Below, in pieces: positions 34,201 to 44,395 of a DNA stretch of 64,000 bases; the stretch's first letter is position 1; each line of letters begins with the position of its first letter. The position numbers and the translations under genes are program-made. The notes under the pieces are model-generated. The model saw only the letters and a list, made by a program, of their open reading frames with translations, did not search any database and was not told the DNA's origin. This DNA comes from Himantopus leucocephalus. Its lineage: Eukaryota > Chordata > Aves > Charadriiformes > Recurvirostridae. Where the stretch lies: NCBI GenBank assembly GCA_003993805.1, contig RSEF01000001.1, positions 69,560,837 through 69,624,836 on the forward strand. The letters are read 5' to 3'.

Positions 34201-36932
34201 GGTTAATGATACAACTTTTCTATGGAAGTTATGTGGAAAGGTGTGTGATAGAAATGTTTCACTAAGCTACAGGAGGTTTCTTTCAAAAAACGTCCTGGAG
34301 GTTTTGGTTCTCGCTTCTCCTCACAGTTAGACCGGTGAAATGGTGCTTACAAGGCAGTTACAGCAGCTTAAGCGGACAGGCCGCCACTGAACTGGGCATT
34401 TCAATCCCGTTTTTGATCACAGACCACATTCCCGTGTCTTTATCTTACATCTTCACATAAATCCCTTCCTTCATGAGAAGACACCAGACAGAGGACCTGG
34501 CAGGCCATCTCCTCTGAGAGAGAAGACCTGCCACTAGAGGAAACAGCCCCGATGGTGCAGAGCAAGGGAAGCGTCCTCGCGAGAGGCTCAGTCGGTCTCT
34601 TGTCACATGTTCACGTACAAGTGCACCAACAGACATGGGCACTGCCTGCTCCTGCCTTGACAAGGGCCTCTGCACCTCCGTGCTCCTGTGCCGGGGCGCA
34701 ATGAGAAACCCTGAGAGAGGTGTGCCAGAGAAGACGGCTTAAAACTTTCAGGCAAACGGATAGAAATATTTATGCCTCTGCCTGTGCCAAAAAAATCCCA
34801 TCTGTGTTTTCTCTTTAGAGCAATTCATCATACCGTTTGAATGGGTCTAAGTACAAATCTTAAACCCTGTCTACACTTGATGCACTTGCTAGGTTCAACA
34901 TCCTTTGCTCACCAAAAGAAATCATAAAACACTTCACTTTCCTGAGCACAACTCTCCTCGCAATGAGGCTGAGCTCTGTTGGGAAGTGACCCTGTAGGGT
35001 AAGACTGTCTCTGGCTGCGCTATCTACTTCTTTGCCCAGCTCAGGCGGCTGTGGAGGGAGAGCACAGAGGAACCCAGTGGTGACATGGCCATGCCTCGAA
35101 GTCCTGTGACAACTGGGCCATATTCAGGTCATGCCGATCGTGAGGACCCCAATTTTTCCTGCCTCTCCGTCGGCAAATTTGTGTAGAATCCTCATTCAAA
35201 GTGTCGAATATAGGCAGACACCTTGTCTCATTTATTCTGGTGGGTCTCTTTATATACTTCAAGCATGCGTTTAAGTGCTTTGCTGAACTCATGCTATGGG
35301 ACTCGTATAAATGCTGTACTTGAAAGAAAAAAAAGCACAAAAGAAAGCAGGCATTTTTAATGTACTGCAAAAAGTGTCAGAGAAATGATCAGGGGCAGTC
35401 ATCAAGCTGATAAAAGGCAAGAACAAACGAACAAATTTGGCTACAAAATACAATGACTTGATCAAAAGGCTCCCCAGGCCCTTCCGGCAGAGTCTGTCAA
35501 AGGGTGCAATGGAGAAAGAAACCTTTCCAACTGCAGAGCTTGGGCTATGTGATCAGCACACACGTTATCACGTATTGCTCTGCTCAGTTAGAAGAAACAC
35601 CATGCTCACATATTTTAAGATTTTCTTTAGGCAAAAGTATATTATTTGACAACTAACCACACATAGGCTACAACGTGAAATACCAGTACAAGTACACTAA
35701 GAGCAAGAACCACACTTGTTGCCGTATTAACAATTTAATGTCTAGATTTCTAAACTTGCATGTACGTGTCACAGTGCCAAAGAGGTTTTTTTTCCACATC
35801 CTTTCTTTCATCCTTTCTTTGTTTTTTTTTTCTTTGTTTTTTTTTTTCTAAGTTATGACAGAAGAACAACTTTAAAGTCACCCAGTGAAATAAACACCAG
35901 ATTTCTCCCCAGAGCTGGGACATCTTGTAGTTCTCCTAACAGCACCTTTAGAGCATTTCTGAAATGCGGATTTTATACCATTAATGAAGGAAACTAAAAG
36001 CCATACGTCTTATCCAGCGTAACTTTACGAGCTACATTATTTCAGAAGAACTAGAATGAAACTGTCATCAAGAAGTCCACCCTTTGTGAGAAAACACTGG
36101 TATTAAATGCCAGAAACCAAGCCAAGGGTAATGCACGGAAAGCAGGGCTGAACTGATCTTCTCCATCTCCACCTCCAAGGCAGCATCAGACACATCCAAA
36201 CCATTTCTGACAGACACCCACCCCTGGCTGGTGGATACCCTGCAGCTCCCCAGGCAATCTGCTCTAGTGCTTCTCTGTCCTCACCCACAGAAAGGGGATC
36301 CCTTACAGCCTGTTAAGACTGTCACTTCTTGCCCTTTTTACAGTGTCTATGAAAAGCGCTGCACAGCCCTCGGACTCACAAGTGCCTTTTAGATGCCTAC
36401 ATCTCCCTTCCACCTTATAGAGTGAGTCACCTCATCGTCTCCCAGCTTTCCTGGCAGAGACCACGTTATCTCCATCTGCAGTCACTGTCACTCCTCTGCC
36501 CTGGACTCGCACATGATTTCATGTTCACAGACCAGAAGTGCTGGGATTTTCTCAGTTCTTTTGAACTAAAGACCCCTGGTGAAACCGCCCAGGCTTGTTA
36601 AACCTTTGTTTCTGTTGCGGTGGGAACAGGGAAATTTTGGTCTATCCTGCTCCCAACTTTTTACACATAAAAACGTGCTGGCTCCCCTCACCTCCCAGGT
36701 GCAAAGCAAAGGCTGATAAAGCTCACCACCACTCACCGAACATTGAGAGGAGCCCACAGGCAAACCAGACAACCAGGGAGAAACCCACGCTGCCAGAGTT
36801 TTTCAGTACTCCTTTCGGGGAGATAAAGATGCCGCTGCCAACCATGCTGCCGATGAGGAGCGAGAAAGCCCTCACCAAAGTGATCTTTTTCCTCAGAAAG
36901 ACGGCCTCCTCTTCTTTCTTGTCTTTCACCAT
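22164..36932 (-). CDS. SLC7A11 (xCT)-like cystine/glutamate exchanger light chain, complete
   Basis: A twelve-exon gene of 1425 coding bases (474 aa), all junctions GT-AG and in phase. Coding segments, 5' to 3': 36932-36737, 33970-33844, 33112-32997, 32328-32203, 29635-29536, 29446-29402, 29214-29091, 28772-28669, 26846-26750, 25941-25792, 23306-23132, 22228-22164. The product is a 12-pass LAT-family (SLC7) plasma-membrane light chain, closest by eye to xCT. Exons 7-10 are colinear with human xCT codon for codon, and the total equals human length minus 27 N-terminal residues. Cys131 matches xCT Cys158, which forms the disulphide to 4F2hc/SLC3A2. Arg108 and Arg369 match xCT Arg135 and Arg396. 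At other proposed contact sites there are conservative swaps: Ser29 for Thr56, Phe217 for Tyr244, Thr303 for Ser330. Divergence (about half identical in exon 7) says paralogue, not the true xCT orthologue. Substrate is inferred. Confidence 0.9.
23132..23306 (-). CDS. Transporter exon 11
   Basis: 175 bases, phase 0 to 1. Reads [20 protein letters not shown], then FYSDP and GFPVYYLII (TM11-TM12). After YYLII the sequence diverges from the xCT tail ([12 protein letters not shown]). Donor GTAAGT. Confidence 0.9.
25792..25941 (-). CDS. Transporter exon 10
   Basis: 150 bases, phase 0 to 0, the same 50 codons as in xCT. Reads [19 protein letters not shown]; the Arg in SFSRWLF matches xCT Arg396. 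Ends SPFK before donor GTAACG. Confidence 0.9.
26750..26846 (-). CDS. Transporter exon 9
   Basis: 97 bases, phase 2 to 0. Reads [20 protein letters not shown], then TPLPAV, the most xCT-like segment of the protein. Donor GTAAGG. Confidence 0.9.
27303..27360. repeat. AT-rich palindromic tract
   Basis: A run of TATATATATTTTTATATATT, then AAAAGATATATATAAAAAA, in intron 9-10 of the neighbouring minus-strand gene region. Low complexity, partly self-complementary. Confidence 0.8.
28669..28772 (-). CDS. Transporter exon 8
   Basis: 104 bases, phase 0 to 2. Reads [18 protein letters not shown]. The Cys (300) matches xCT Cys327 and the Thr (303) replaces Ser330. The donor GTCACG is weak, with none of the usual +3 to +6 bases. 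Confidence 0.88.
29091..29214 (-). CDS. Transporter exon 7
   Basis: 124 bases, phase 2 to 0. Reads [10 protein letters not shown], then [14 protein letters not shown] and ASPAVAV. It is the same length as xCT exon 7, with roughly half the residues identical to the human sequence as recalled. Donor GTGAGT. Confidence 0.9.
29402..29446 (-). CDS. Transporter exon 6 (45-base micro-exon)
   Basis: 45 bases, phase 2 to 2, too short for usual open-frame detection. Reads [14 protein letters not shown], matching xCT FYLNFVTEEVENPE position for position. Acceptor ccaccatgcag, donor GTAAGG. Confidence 0.85.
29536..29635 (-). CDS. Transporter exon 5
   Basis: 100 bases, phase 1 to 2. Reads NFQDAFDR, then [14 protein letters not shown]. 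The Phe in GMFAYSG stands where human xCT has Tyr244. Donor GTAGGT. Confidence 0.88.
30430..30552 (+). mobile_element. CR1 LINE 3' end within an intron
   Basis: GGTTGATGGTTGGACTTGAT, then GATCTTAAAGGTCCCTTCCA and ACCTAGACAATCCTAT, form a clear CR1 3' tail, opposite in orientation to the transporter gene and lying in its intron 4. Confidence 0.9.
32203..32328 (-). CDS. Transporter exon 4
   Basis: 126 bases, phase 1 to 1. Reads [13 protein letters not shown], then [11 protein letters not shown], matching xCT LNSMSVSWSARIQ and its TM5. Donor GTAGGT. Confidence 0.88.
32997..33112 (-). CDS. Transporter exon 3
   Basis: 116 bases, phase 2 to 1. Reads [20 protein letters not shown] followed by APC; this cysteine (131) is the predicted disulphide link to SLC3A2. 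Donor GTAAGT. Confidence 0.88.
33844..33970 (-). CDS. Transporter exon 2
   Basis: 127 bases, phase 1 to 2. Reads ALCYAELGT, then [10 protein letters not shown] and LPSFLFLW, the conserved TM2-TM3 region of LAT transporters. Ends in the split codon for Arg108 (xCT Arg135). Donor GTAAGA. Confidence 0.88.
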
Positions 36933-37004
36933 GGCTTTTTTCTAATTCCAGGGGAAGATCATGCATTCAGGAGCTACGGTCTCCCAAGTGTCCTCAAGGC
37001 TCAC
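36737..37004 (-). CDS. Transporter exon 1 (coding from 36932)
   Basis: The start ATG (36932-36930) has a strong context (GCCATGG) and an in-frame TAG three codons upstream, so translation begins here. The 65 codons include TM1 with [16 protein letters not shown], the unwound substrate-binding loop of APC transporters. The donor is GTGAGT, phase 1. A good acceptor (tctttcctcgtcttacag) just above 37004 suggests that a separate non-coding exon precedes it. Confidence 0.88.
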
Positions 37005-40000
37005 CTGTAAGACGAGGAAAGAGTTAGGGATTTGGGAGTCTTCTTTTCTGGACAGGATTTTTCACAGAAGAAACCTGTCAAGTTTTGTTGAATCCGTTTG
37101 CAACTGCCGGATGCACCAACCGAACCACAGGTGCATATAACACACTCAGTATCATCTCTCACACCGGTACAGCTCCGGAGAGGGAATGTACGTGTTTTCT
37201 GCCTCTTCTGCCAAGGAGCACAGAGCACAGGAGCACATGTTGCAGGCCACACTTCAGGATTTGATTTCCAAATTCAACTTTGATGCCGAGACTGGAGCTG
37301 GCCAAGATAGGGTTAATTTAATGGGACCTAATTTGGGGGAATGTTGATATTAGTATGCTGGCAGAAAGCAGATTTCAAGTCGCAGATGTAATAATCAAGA
37401 CCTTGAGGATCTCTGAGTTTAAAAAAAATATTTTTTTTTTGAGAAGCAAAGGGCTCTGTTAATTGGGGAACACAGATGATTTAAACTTTTTTTACTTCCT
37501 TTCCATCCTTGCTGAATGAACAAACTCTGATTTTCTCACTAGGGCTTCATTTTATCAGTGTTTCTTAATATACTGTCAAACCTTTTTTCCTATCAGAGTA
37601 TTGAAGAATCAGGAATAAGTACTGCTTACAGTTGTAAGACAGAGCATAGTCATTGATATCAGACATGTTGTTTCTTCTATTAATATAAAAACTTTCTTGG
37701 TAATAACAGCAGGAGTGAAGTTTTTCCTGGAAAAGAAGGAACTTCAGACACTCCAGGGATCACTCGAGTTGATCTAGATCCAGTTCTCTCGCACTGCAGT
37801 AACCTCCTACTGCACCATCTCATTTCTCCAGTTTCTCCCAGTCCTAGGCTGGCACCTTCACCAAGAAACTCATCTTCTGTTTAGATAGGTAAGATGAATT
37901 CACATCAGTTACAAATGCCTAATTTGCTGTAGCAAACCTGTTTGTAGTTTTCCTAACAGCAAGGCAGATATTTCACACTGCTAATTAACCCTGGTCAAGC
38001 AGACAAGACGGTTCTGAAGTAGATAATCTGGCTCCTGTCCCTCCTCCTGCCACACATCCCCTCCAGTGCTCACACACACAGCTTTAGTGATTTTTTCGTT
38101 ATTCTGACGCAGTAAATTGCAGGTATAGTGAATATTTGCCCCAGCCCCATGGCTGTACATGAGACCAGATTTTATGGATTTCTTAAATTATTTAGTAATT
38201 GCAGTGATGTGTCCAAGAGCAGGCAGCGGTCACCTACAGAAGCAGATCTAAGCAGCCAGAAATTATTTTCTTGATAATCTGTAATTTCCATCCATAGATA
38301 TAACCGTCCCCACAACTTTGACGGGACGATGCTCGTTCCCACTCACCCACAGTACATCTTTGTACGCCCTGTGTAAATTCAGTATAACTTCTCTCCCCCA
38401 TCCCCAGCTATTTTCCCACCTGGAAAGCGGCAGGAAGAAGTAAGGGTTATCACTTTCTCCGCACACATCTGAATAGCACATGCAGAAAGCCCTCTCTCCT
38501 GCCAGCAGCGTTAGCCGGTTTCTCTGAGATCGCGCCAAGCCTGCACAAGTATCTTCTCAGTCAAACCAGCCAAGTTTAGTTATTAAACCTCTAATGAGTC
38601 CCGGAGGGCTCCTTAAGGCTCAGATGGGTCACATCAGCCTCGTCTGGTCCCGCAGAGCTGCTTCTCGGAGTCCCAAAACCTCACAGGCTGCTGGAGACAG
38701 CGGCTCCAGAAGGGCAGGGAAAGACCCCCGGGAGCTTCCCGAGCCATCAGCTGCAGTTCCCTCAGACACTAATTAATTAGCTCGCATGAAATACCAATAT
38801 CGTCTGGGATTTCTCAGCCAAAGGGAGAACCACAGAGCATTCGTTTGCAATGGTGAAACACACGGGGCTCACCGAATTGAAACCGAACTGAAGAGAGATG
38901 TTGTGCACAGCTATGCCTAAAATGCTGTTGGGAGAAAATTAAAAGGGCACTTATCTGTTTGGCTGGGGTTTAAACAAAGCAGGTGCATTTACAATCCATC
39001 AGATTCCCATTTCTTGCTGGGATCCCGAAGCAGCAAACGACAGCGTCTCTTCGTGGGCTCTGAAATTACACAAAGCGGGGGGAGGAACAAAAAAAGGAGA
39101 GATCAAGTCAAATTTACAGACCAGGTTAATGATCCAAAGTAAATACCAAACTCCATACTTCTGTCCACATGCATTTTTTTTTATACTACTGCCATGCAAA
39201 AGTATTTGGAGATAAAACAGTCCAGTCCAGTAAATTTCAGAAATGTGAAAGTTATCAGGATTTGTTCCAGGAGCTGTTGAAGGAGGGGGGGGAAAAAAAG
39301 GAAAAAAAAANCTATTGAATAGCACTTCAAAGAGACACCTAGCAGAGCCCACCGCCTGGAGAGACCATTCCTGCCTGCTCCGCTTTCCAGCTACATTCCA
39401 GCACCAAGCACATTAAAATGCAGAGATGTTAATCCTTGTGGCAATGCTTAAGAATATTCACAATGTGCTTAGCACAAAGGAAACACACAAAGCTGCTTTT
39501 TGTTCACCCTTTTGACTTAAAGGACAGGCTCAAACCCTTCTCTTTCCAAAACATGCTACCTTTGCAAGACATCATCCGCCAGCAGGACGGGATTAAAACA
39601 AACCCATTTCACAACTTTTCACACCTGCTGGATCTTTACTCCCCTGTTCTTCATCCTTACTGATTTCTTTTTTATTATTTATTTACTTTTAGTTGTTAGT
39701 CTTACCTCACAGGCACTGCAGCGTGGATGGAGATGGAGGAGACAAGCGGAAAGGGAAAATCATATTTTGTTATTCGTAGTGGTGTCTAGAGGCCGAGCTG
39801 AGAGCAAGACCCATCATGATCAGCACATAGGCAGAGTACAAGTTACTCTGCTGAAAAGCTGGCGGTATAAACAAGCAAGTTGGAAAAAGCAGAGGAGGGA
39901 GAAAGCATCATTCTCAGCTGGGGAGCTGAGACCTAGAGCAGCTAGTGACCTTCCTCCTCCTATCACGCAGGAAGCGGGTGGCATCCCTGGGAAACAGGTC

Positions 40001-43000
40001 ATACTTCCAGAGTCCCAGTTCAATGACTTACCCAAAAAAAAAAAAAAAAAAAAAAAAACTTATTGGAATTTGATTTTGTGNCTCCTAACTATTTACAGCT
40101 GTATTTTCTTTGCATGGGCCTCAATCAATACCATACAGCCAAGAACAGGTTAACCCCTTCCTTTTCATACTGCAAAAGATGCAGCCATCAAACTGCTCTC
40201 CGCAGTCCCACTATTTTTTTTTTTTTTTTTGTGCCNNNNNNNNNNNNNNNNNNNNNNNNNNNNNNNNCAATGTCCACCACAAGGCACAGGATCTAACTAA
40301 ATAAAATCAGCAGTGAATGGGAGCTTTTTTATTCATGCATGAAAGTAGCATAAATAAGCTTTAATGAGACTGGTGGTGGTCTGTTCTGGGAACTCGATCA
40401 GAAAATCCATTTAGGAGACCTGAGAGATGTTTGTTTATAGACCAAAATGAACACAAGAAACAGGCTGAAAAGACAAGACGTGCCGCTCAACTTCTTTTCA
40501 GCTTTCTACAGCTGGTTTACCACCCTGGATAAGAAACCGAAAGGGACAGTAGTTAATAAATCAGCCTCAGGCTTGCAGCCCAAGATGTAGTAATAAATCC
40601 AGGGTGATTGCCTTAGGTGTAAATGTAAGAATAATTTCCACCAGCTCCTCTTTCTACAGAGTTTTACAAATTTAGTCTCGTGAGCTGTCTATCAAAAGAC
40701 TGCCATTTCCTAATGTTTCTTTCCTAATGAAAATATTTTTTTAAGCCTTGACAGGAAAATGGTTCTTGGCTCAGGTCACACTTACCACTTTTATTATCTC
40801 ATTTAGGCATTTCCAGTTGTCCTTTGGGCAAGAGTGACTTTTTCTGGAAAACAGACTGATGATGTGGTGAGTCTGAACCTCTTGATGATGTGATGATAAC
40901 CTTTTAATTGAAAACCTGAAAGTGTTGAATCCACACTTTGGCTCTTTGGCTAGAAATTGGACTAAACTGAGCCTGGTTTTCAAGCAGCAAAATTCCTGTA
41001 GCTTTTAGAGTTCCTTCCTACCAGGATTTATATCCTACACCAAGTTTAAAATCCTTAATTACTACCAGTCTGCCAAAGCAGCCATTACAAGTGGAGATGT
41101 TTTAATAATAGTAGCACTGATTCATTTTCACAAGATGTACAGATCATATGATGTCATCTCACTTTTCTAAGCATTCGAGTGTAACTCTCCGTCCAACTGC
41201 CACAAGAAACTCACACTTCTGTGCATCCAGAACTGATATTCCATGAATGTTTTGGAGGAACATTGGCTCTTGCATGAGCATTTCTTCCTTTCATGTTGCC
41301 AGTGACAAGCAAAACACAAATACAGGAGAGATGCACACCTGATCAAAACAGACTCAACTCTTCTTCTGCAGCACCAGTTATTAAAGACTATCAGAAAGGT
41401 GCACCAGCATCCCTGTGAAATGAACTACCACGATTCCCCTTTCTTACAAGTGGAAGGGAATACCGCAGGCACTCGTCTACCTGCCCATCATCCCCAGAGG
41501 AGCAGCACCCAGAGGACCAGGCACTGGGGCACATAAATCCTAGGAAAAAAAGGCACCTAACAAGGAGATTGTCCAACATAGTAGTGCTTCCTGAGGCCAA
41601 CATCTTGGCTTTATACTGCCTCTTGTGGGGCACAGTGTAGTGAACTGTCCTTAGAGCTTTGTTCTTTTGTGGACAGTTCTCCAAGTAGCAAGCTGTTTTC
41701 ACTCTCTAGATCAGACCTCCTCCCTGGAACAAGACAATTTGTCCTATTTGAAACTGTTTTCTTAGCTGCGTAAGACAGAACACAAACAAAAATAAATCTA
41801 AACATTTCTAGCAGAAGAGACCCAACAGAGAAGTCTGATGCTGTAGCAAAGTCCGGCCAAAATTTCCCCAAATGAGAATTCTTCTTAACCATTTCAAGTC
41901 AATAAAAAATGGTCCCGTAATAGAGCAACATTGCCCCTCCGCCCAACGATTTGTCACGCTGCATCAGTGCTGTGGTCTGAGGGTTAGCCTGCCTTCGACG
42001 TGGAGCTGGGCAGTGCCAACACCTGACAGCCCTCCCTCTTGCAGGAGAAATTCCTCCATGAACCAGGTCTTTGTTTTACCCCTTGCCCTGCCTGAGAGCT
42101 ATAAAAGATATTGCTTCTTAGCCACTGCTTGGAGATTTATCGGAAAGGAGTTTAACAGCTTCAAGCTGCTCCCTGGGGAGCACAGGTCCCCATCACGGTG
42201 TAGTGGGTGCTGAACTGCCACCCATCCCTGGGGCTGTCAGTCTGTGGAGCTGCTGCAGTGGGGGGCTTTATCAAGGCCATCAGTGTTAGGCCAATGGCAC
42301 CATCACCCAGAACAACCTGGTGCATTTGCTTTTGAGCAGCAAAGTAATCCCAAAGCCTTCCCAGAAATATTATGCAAGAACAAGACATGGAGGGAGAGCC
42401 ATTCCAAAATGGCCAGGCTTATCACCAGCTTTGTTCACAAAGAGGACATTCTCCCCTAACACAAGCTGTTTTGTCCTGCTATGGTGACAGCTCTCTCCAG
42501 CTGAAACCCTTTCTGGGTGCAGAGGAAACCCTTCTCTGCTTCTGCTGTTGTCAGATGTTGTCAGACGGTGGGCTCTATCTGATGGGGGTTCCTGATCACT
42601 TTAACCATCTGGAACTGAATCCTTTCAGAGCTGACTGTAGTAATAAAACTCCTCTTTCCATATTGCCTCATCTATTACACTAGTTTCCCTCTTAATCGCA
42701 CTGCAATGCCGCTGATTTATCACCCCAGGCCCCCAGCTCCCCTAAGGCTCGACCACAGTGCCTGGCTTTGTTCCTTCTCTTCCTGCCTTCAGGGAATTCA
42801 GAAGAAAATTTAAACATTAAAAAAACCCAACCCTTCACACCTGCATTAGCCACTCACTCTGATTACTACTCTCTGTCTAAGTAGCTATCTAATTCACAGT
42901 TAATCCTCAGTGTTTTGTGCTAAATGCCCGCTCCAGTACCTGACTCGCAGGCAGCCCAAACTCTGCCTTGAACGTACCTCAGGGTGATGGTGGGGGGACT

Positions 43001-44095
43001 CTCTCCTTTTGGCTTCTCTGCTCAGCTGTTACTCATTTATTAAAATATAAGCCAAATATACAATTATGCTGGAGGGAACATGTTTCCTTGTTAACTCTTT
43101 CTGGCTCTTACCCAGAATTTCTCAGGCTATGGGGATTTATATTTTACTATGCAGAGTTTCAGATTAATTGCTCACCATTCCCCACGCCGCTGATGGAGGG
43201 AAGGGGAACAAGGAGGGTTTTCTCTGACCAGAACCGCTACCTCATCCCCCATGAGACAATACAGGAATGCATGTCCAGAGTTTCTGGTGGCCCGTCCCAG
43301 GTAACAGGGAGCAGTGCCTTGTAAAAAGACAGCAAACCCTCTCGCCAGAAGGAAAACGGGACTTATGCTCATCCCTGCCAGCACTTACAGGACCTCTCTA
43401 GCCCAGACGTGGGTATGGGCTGTGCTGCCAAACAAGGGTCTTGATGAGGCACGGGAGTGGGAGAAGGTTTGGTTAAGGGTGGCAGTTATCAGAGGGGAGG
43501 GGGCGTGCTCCATGCTGGGAGCAGCTCGGGCAGAGTTTTAACCCCGGGTCTGAAAGGAGTATCTCCAGTTGTGCACACAAATCCCTCAAAGGTCCTGTTT
43601 TTCGCCCGCAGTTAAGCAGAAATACAGTATTACATCTCATGGTTTAGAAGAGACACCGGAATGAACATCTAGCACTGGACTCCCCGTGCCCTCACTTAGC
43701 TGCAGCCCATTTTACCTGCAGCAGATGCTGAAGTGCAAAGACATAGCAGAAATACGCGCTGAAGGGCCATTAGGCTCCTGATCACAAGGAGGAGTCTTAT
43801 CCCAATAACTGCATCTATAGAGCTTGCTACAGGGCGACATTTGGCATCGCATCATGACAAGCATGAACATGCAGCCCCCGCCAGCTTTCCCAGAGCCTGA
43901 AGTATGGCACCAGAAACTAACCAAAAACCCAACTCGTGTGTTTTTTCAGGTAACATACAGGCCACCTCACATTTTCACTCATATTTAGCGAGAATCAGAT
44001 TCTAGGAACGAGCGTGTCAACAAAACCAGATCAACACACTCACTGGGAAGGTTAAGTCAACACCAGGGCATGTTTATTCAATTTTAATGTAAGTA
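37005..44095. other. Upstream region of the transporter, no exon recognised
   Basis: No protein-coding exon recognised on either strand. It contains single-N homopolymer breaks at 39311 and 40081, an A run at about 40035-40058 and a 32-N gap at 40236-40267. Non-coding 5' exons of the transporter may lie here unseen. Confidence 0.5.
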
Positions 44096-44395
44096 CAGTC
44101 ATAGAAGTATCTGCTGGGAGGGACTTCTGGGTGCCTCTGGTCCTGCCTCCCATAAGAAGCAGAACTGTTGTCAACACTAGCTCAGACCAGCCATGGCTTT
44201 GTCTAGCCAGTCTTAAAATCCCTTACGGTCAGAGAGTCCCTGACCTCTCCGGGTAACCCATTCCAGCGCTGCACCACGCTCCTGGGGAGAAGCTTCTCCC
44301 AATGTCCACCCTGAACATCTCAAGCCACCACTTATGGCTGTCATCCACAGCCATCTACCACTCCTGAGACCTGCAGGAGCTCAACCTCATGTCTC
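44096..44395 (-). mobile_element. Old CR1 LINE 3' fragment, minus strand
   Basis: AGTCATAGAAGTATCTGCTG begins a block with TCCAGCGCTGCACCACGCTC and CTGGGGAGAAGCTTCTCCC. This follows the reverse complement of CR1 3' regions (tail, then TTCCAGTGCCTCACCACCC..., AAGAATTTCTTCC). It is clearly diverged, so an old insertion. Confidence 0.7.

Larger units (their letters stand above)
22229..36736 (-). other. Transporter introns
   Basis: Eleven introns separate the exons listed above. Apart from the repeats listed separately (27303-27360 AT tract, 30430-30552 CR1), I recognise nothing in them; longer open frames such as those near 23852-24118 and 24747-25193 look random. A T-rich tract lies at about 35806-35850 in intron 1. 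Confidence 0.6.
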
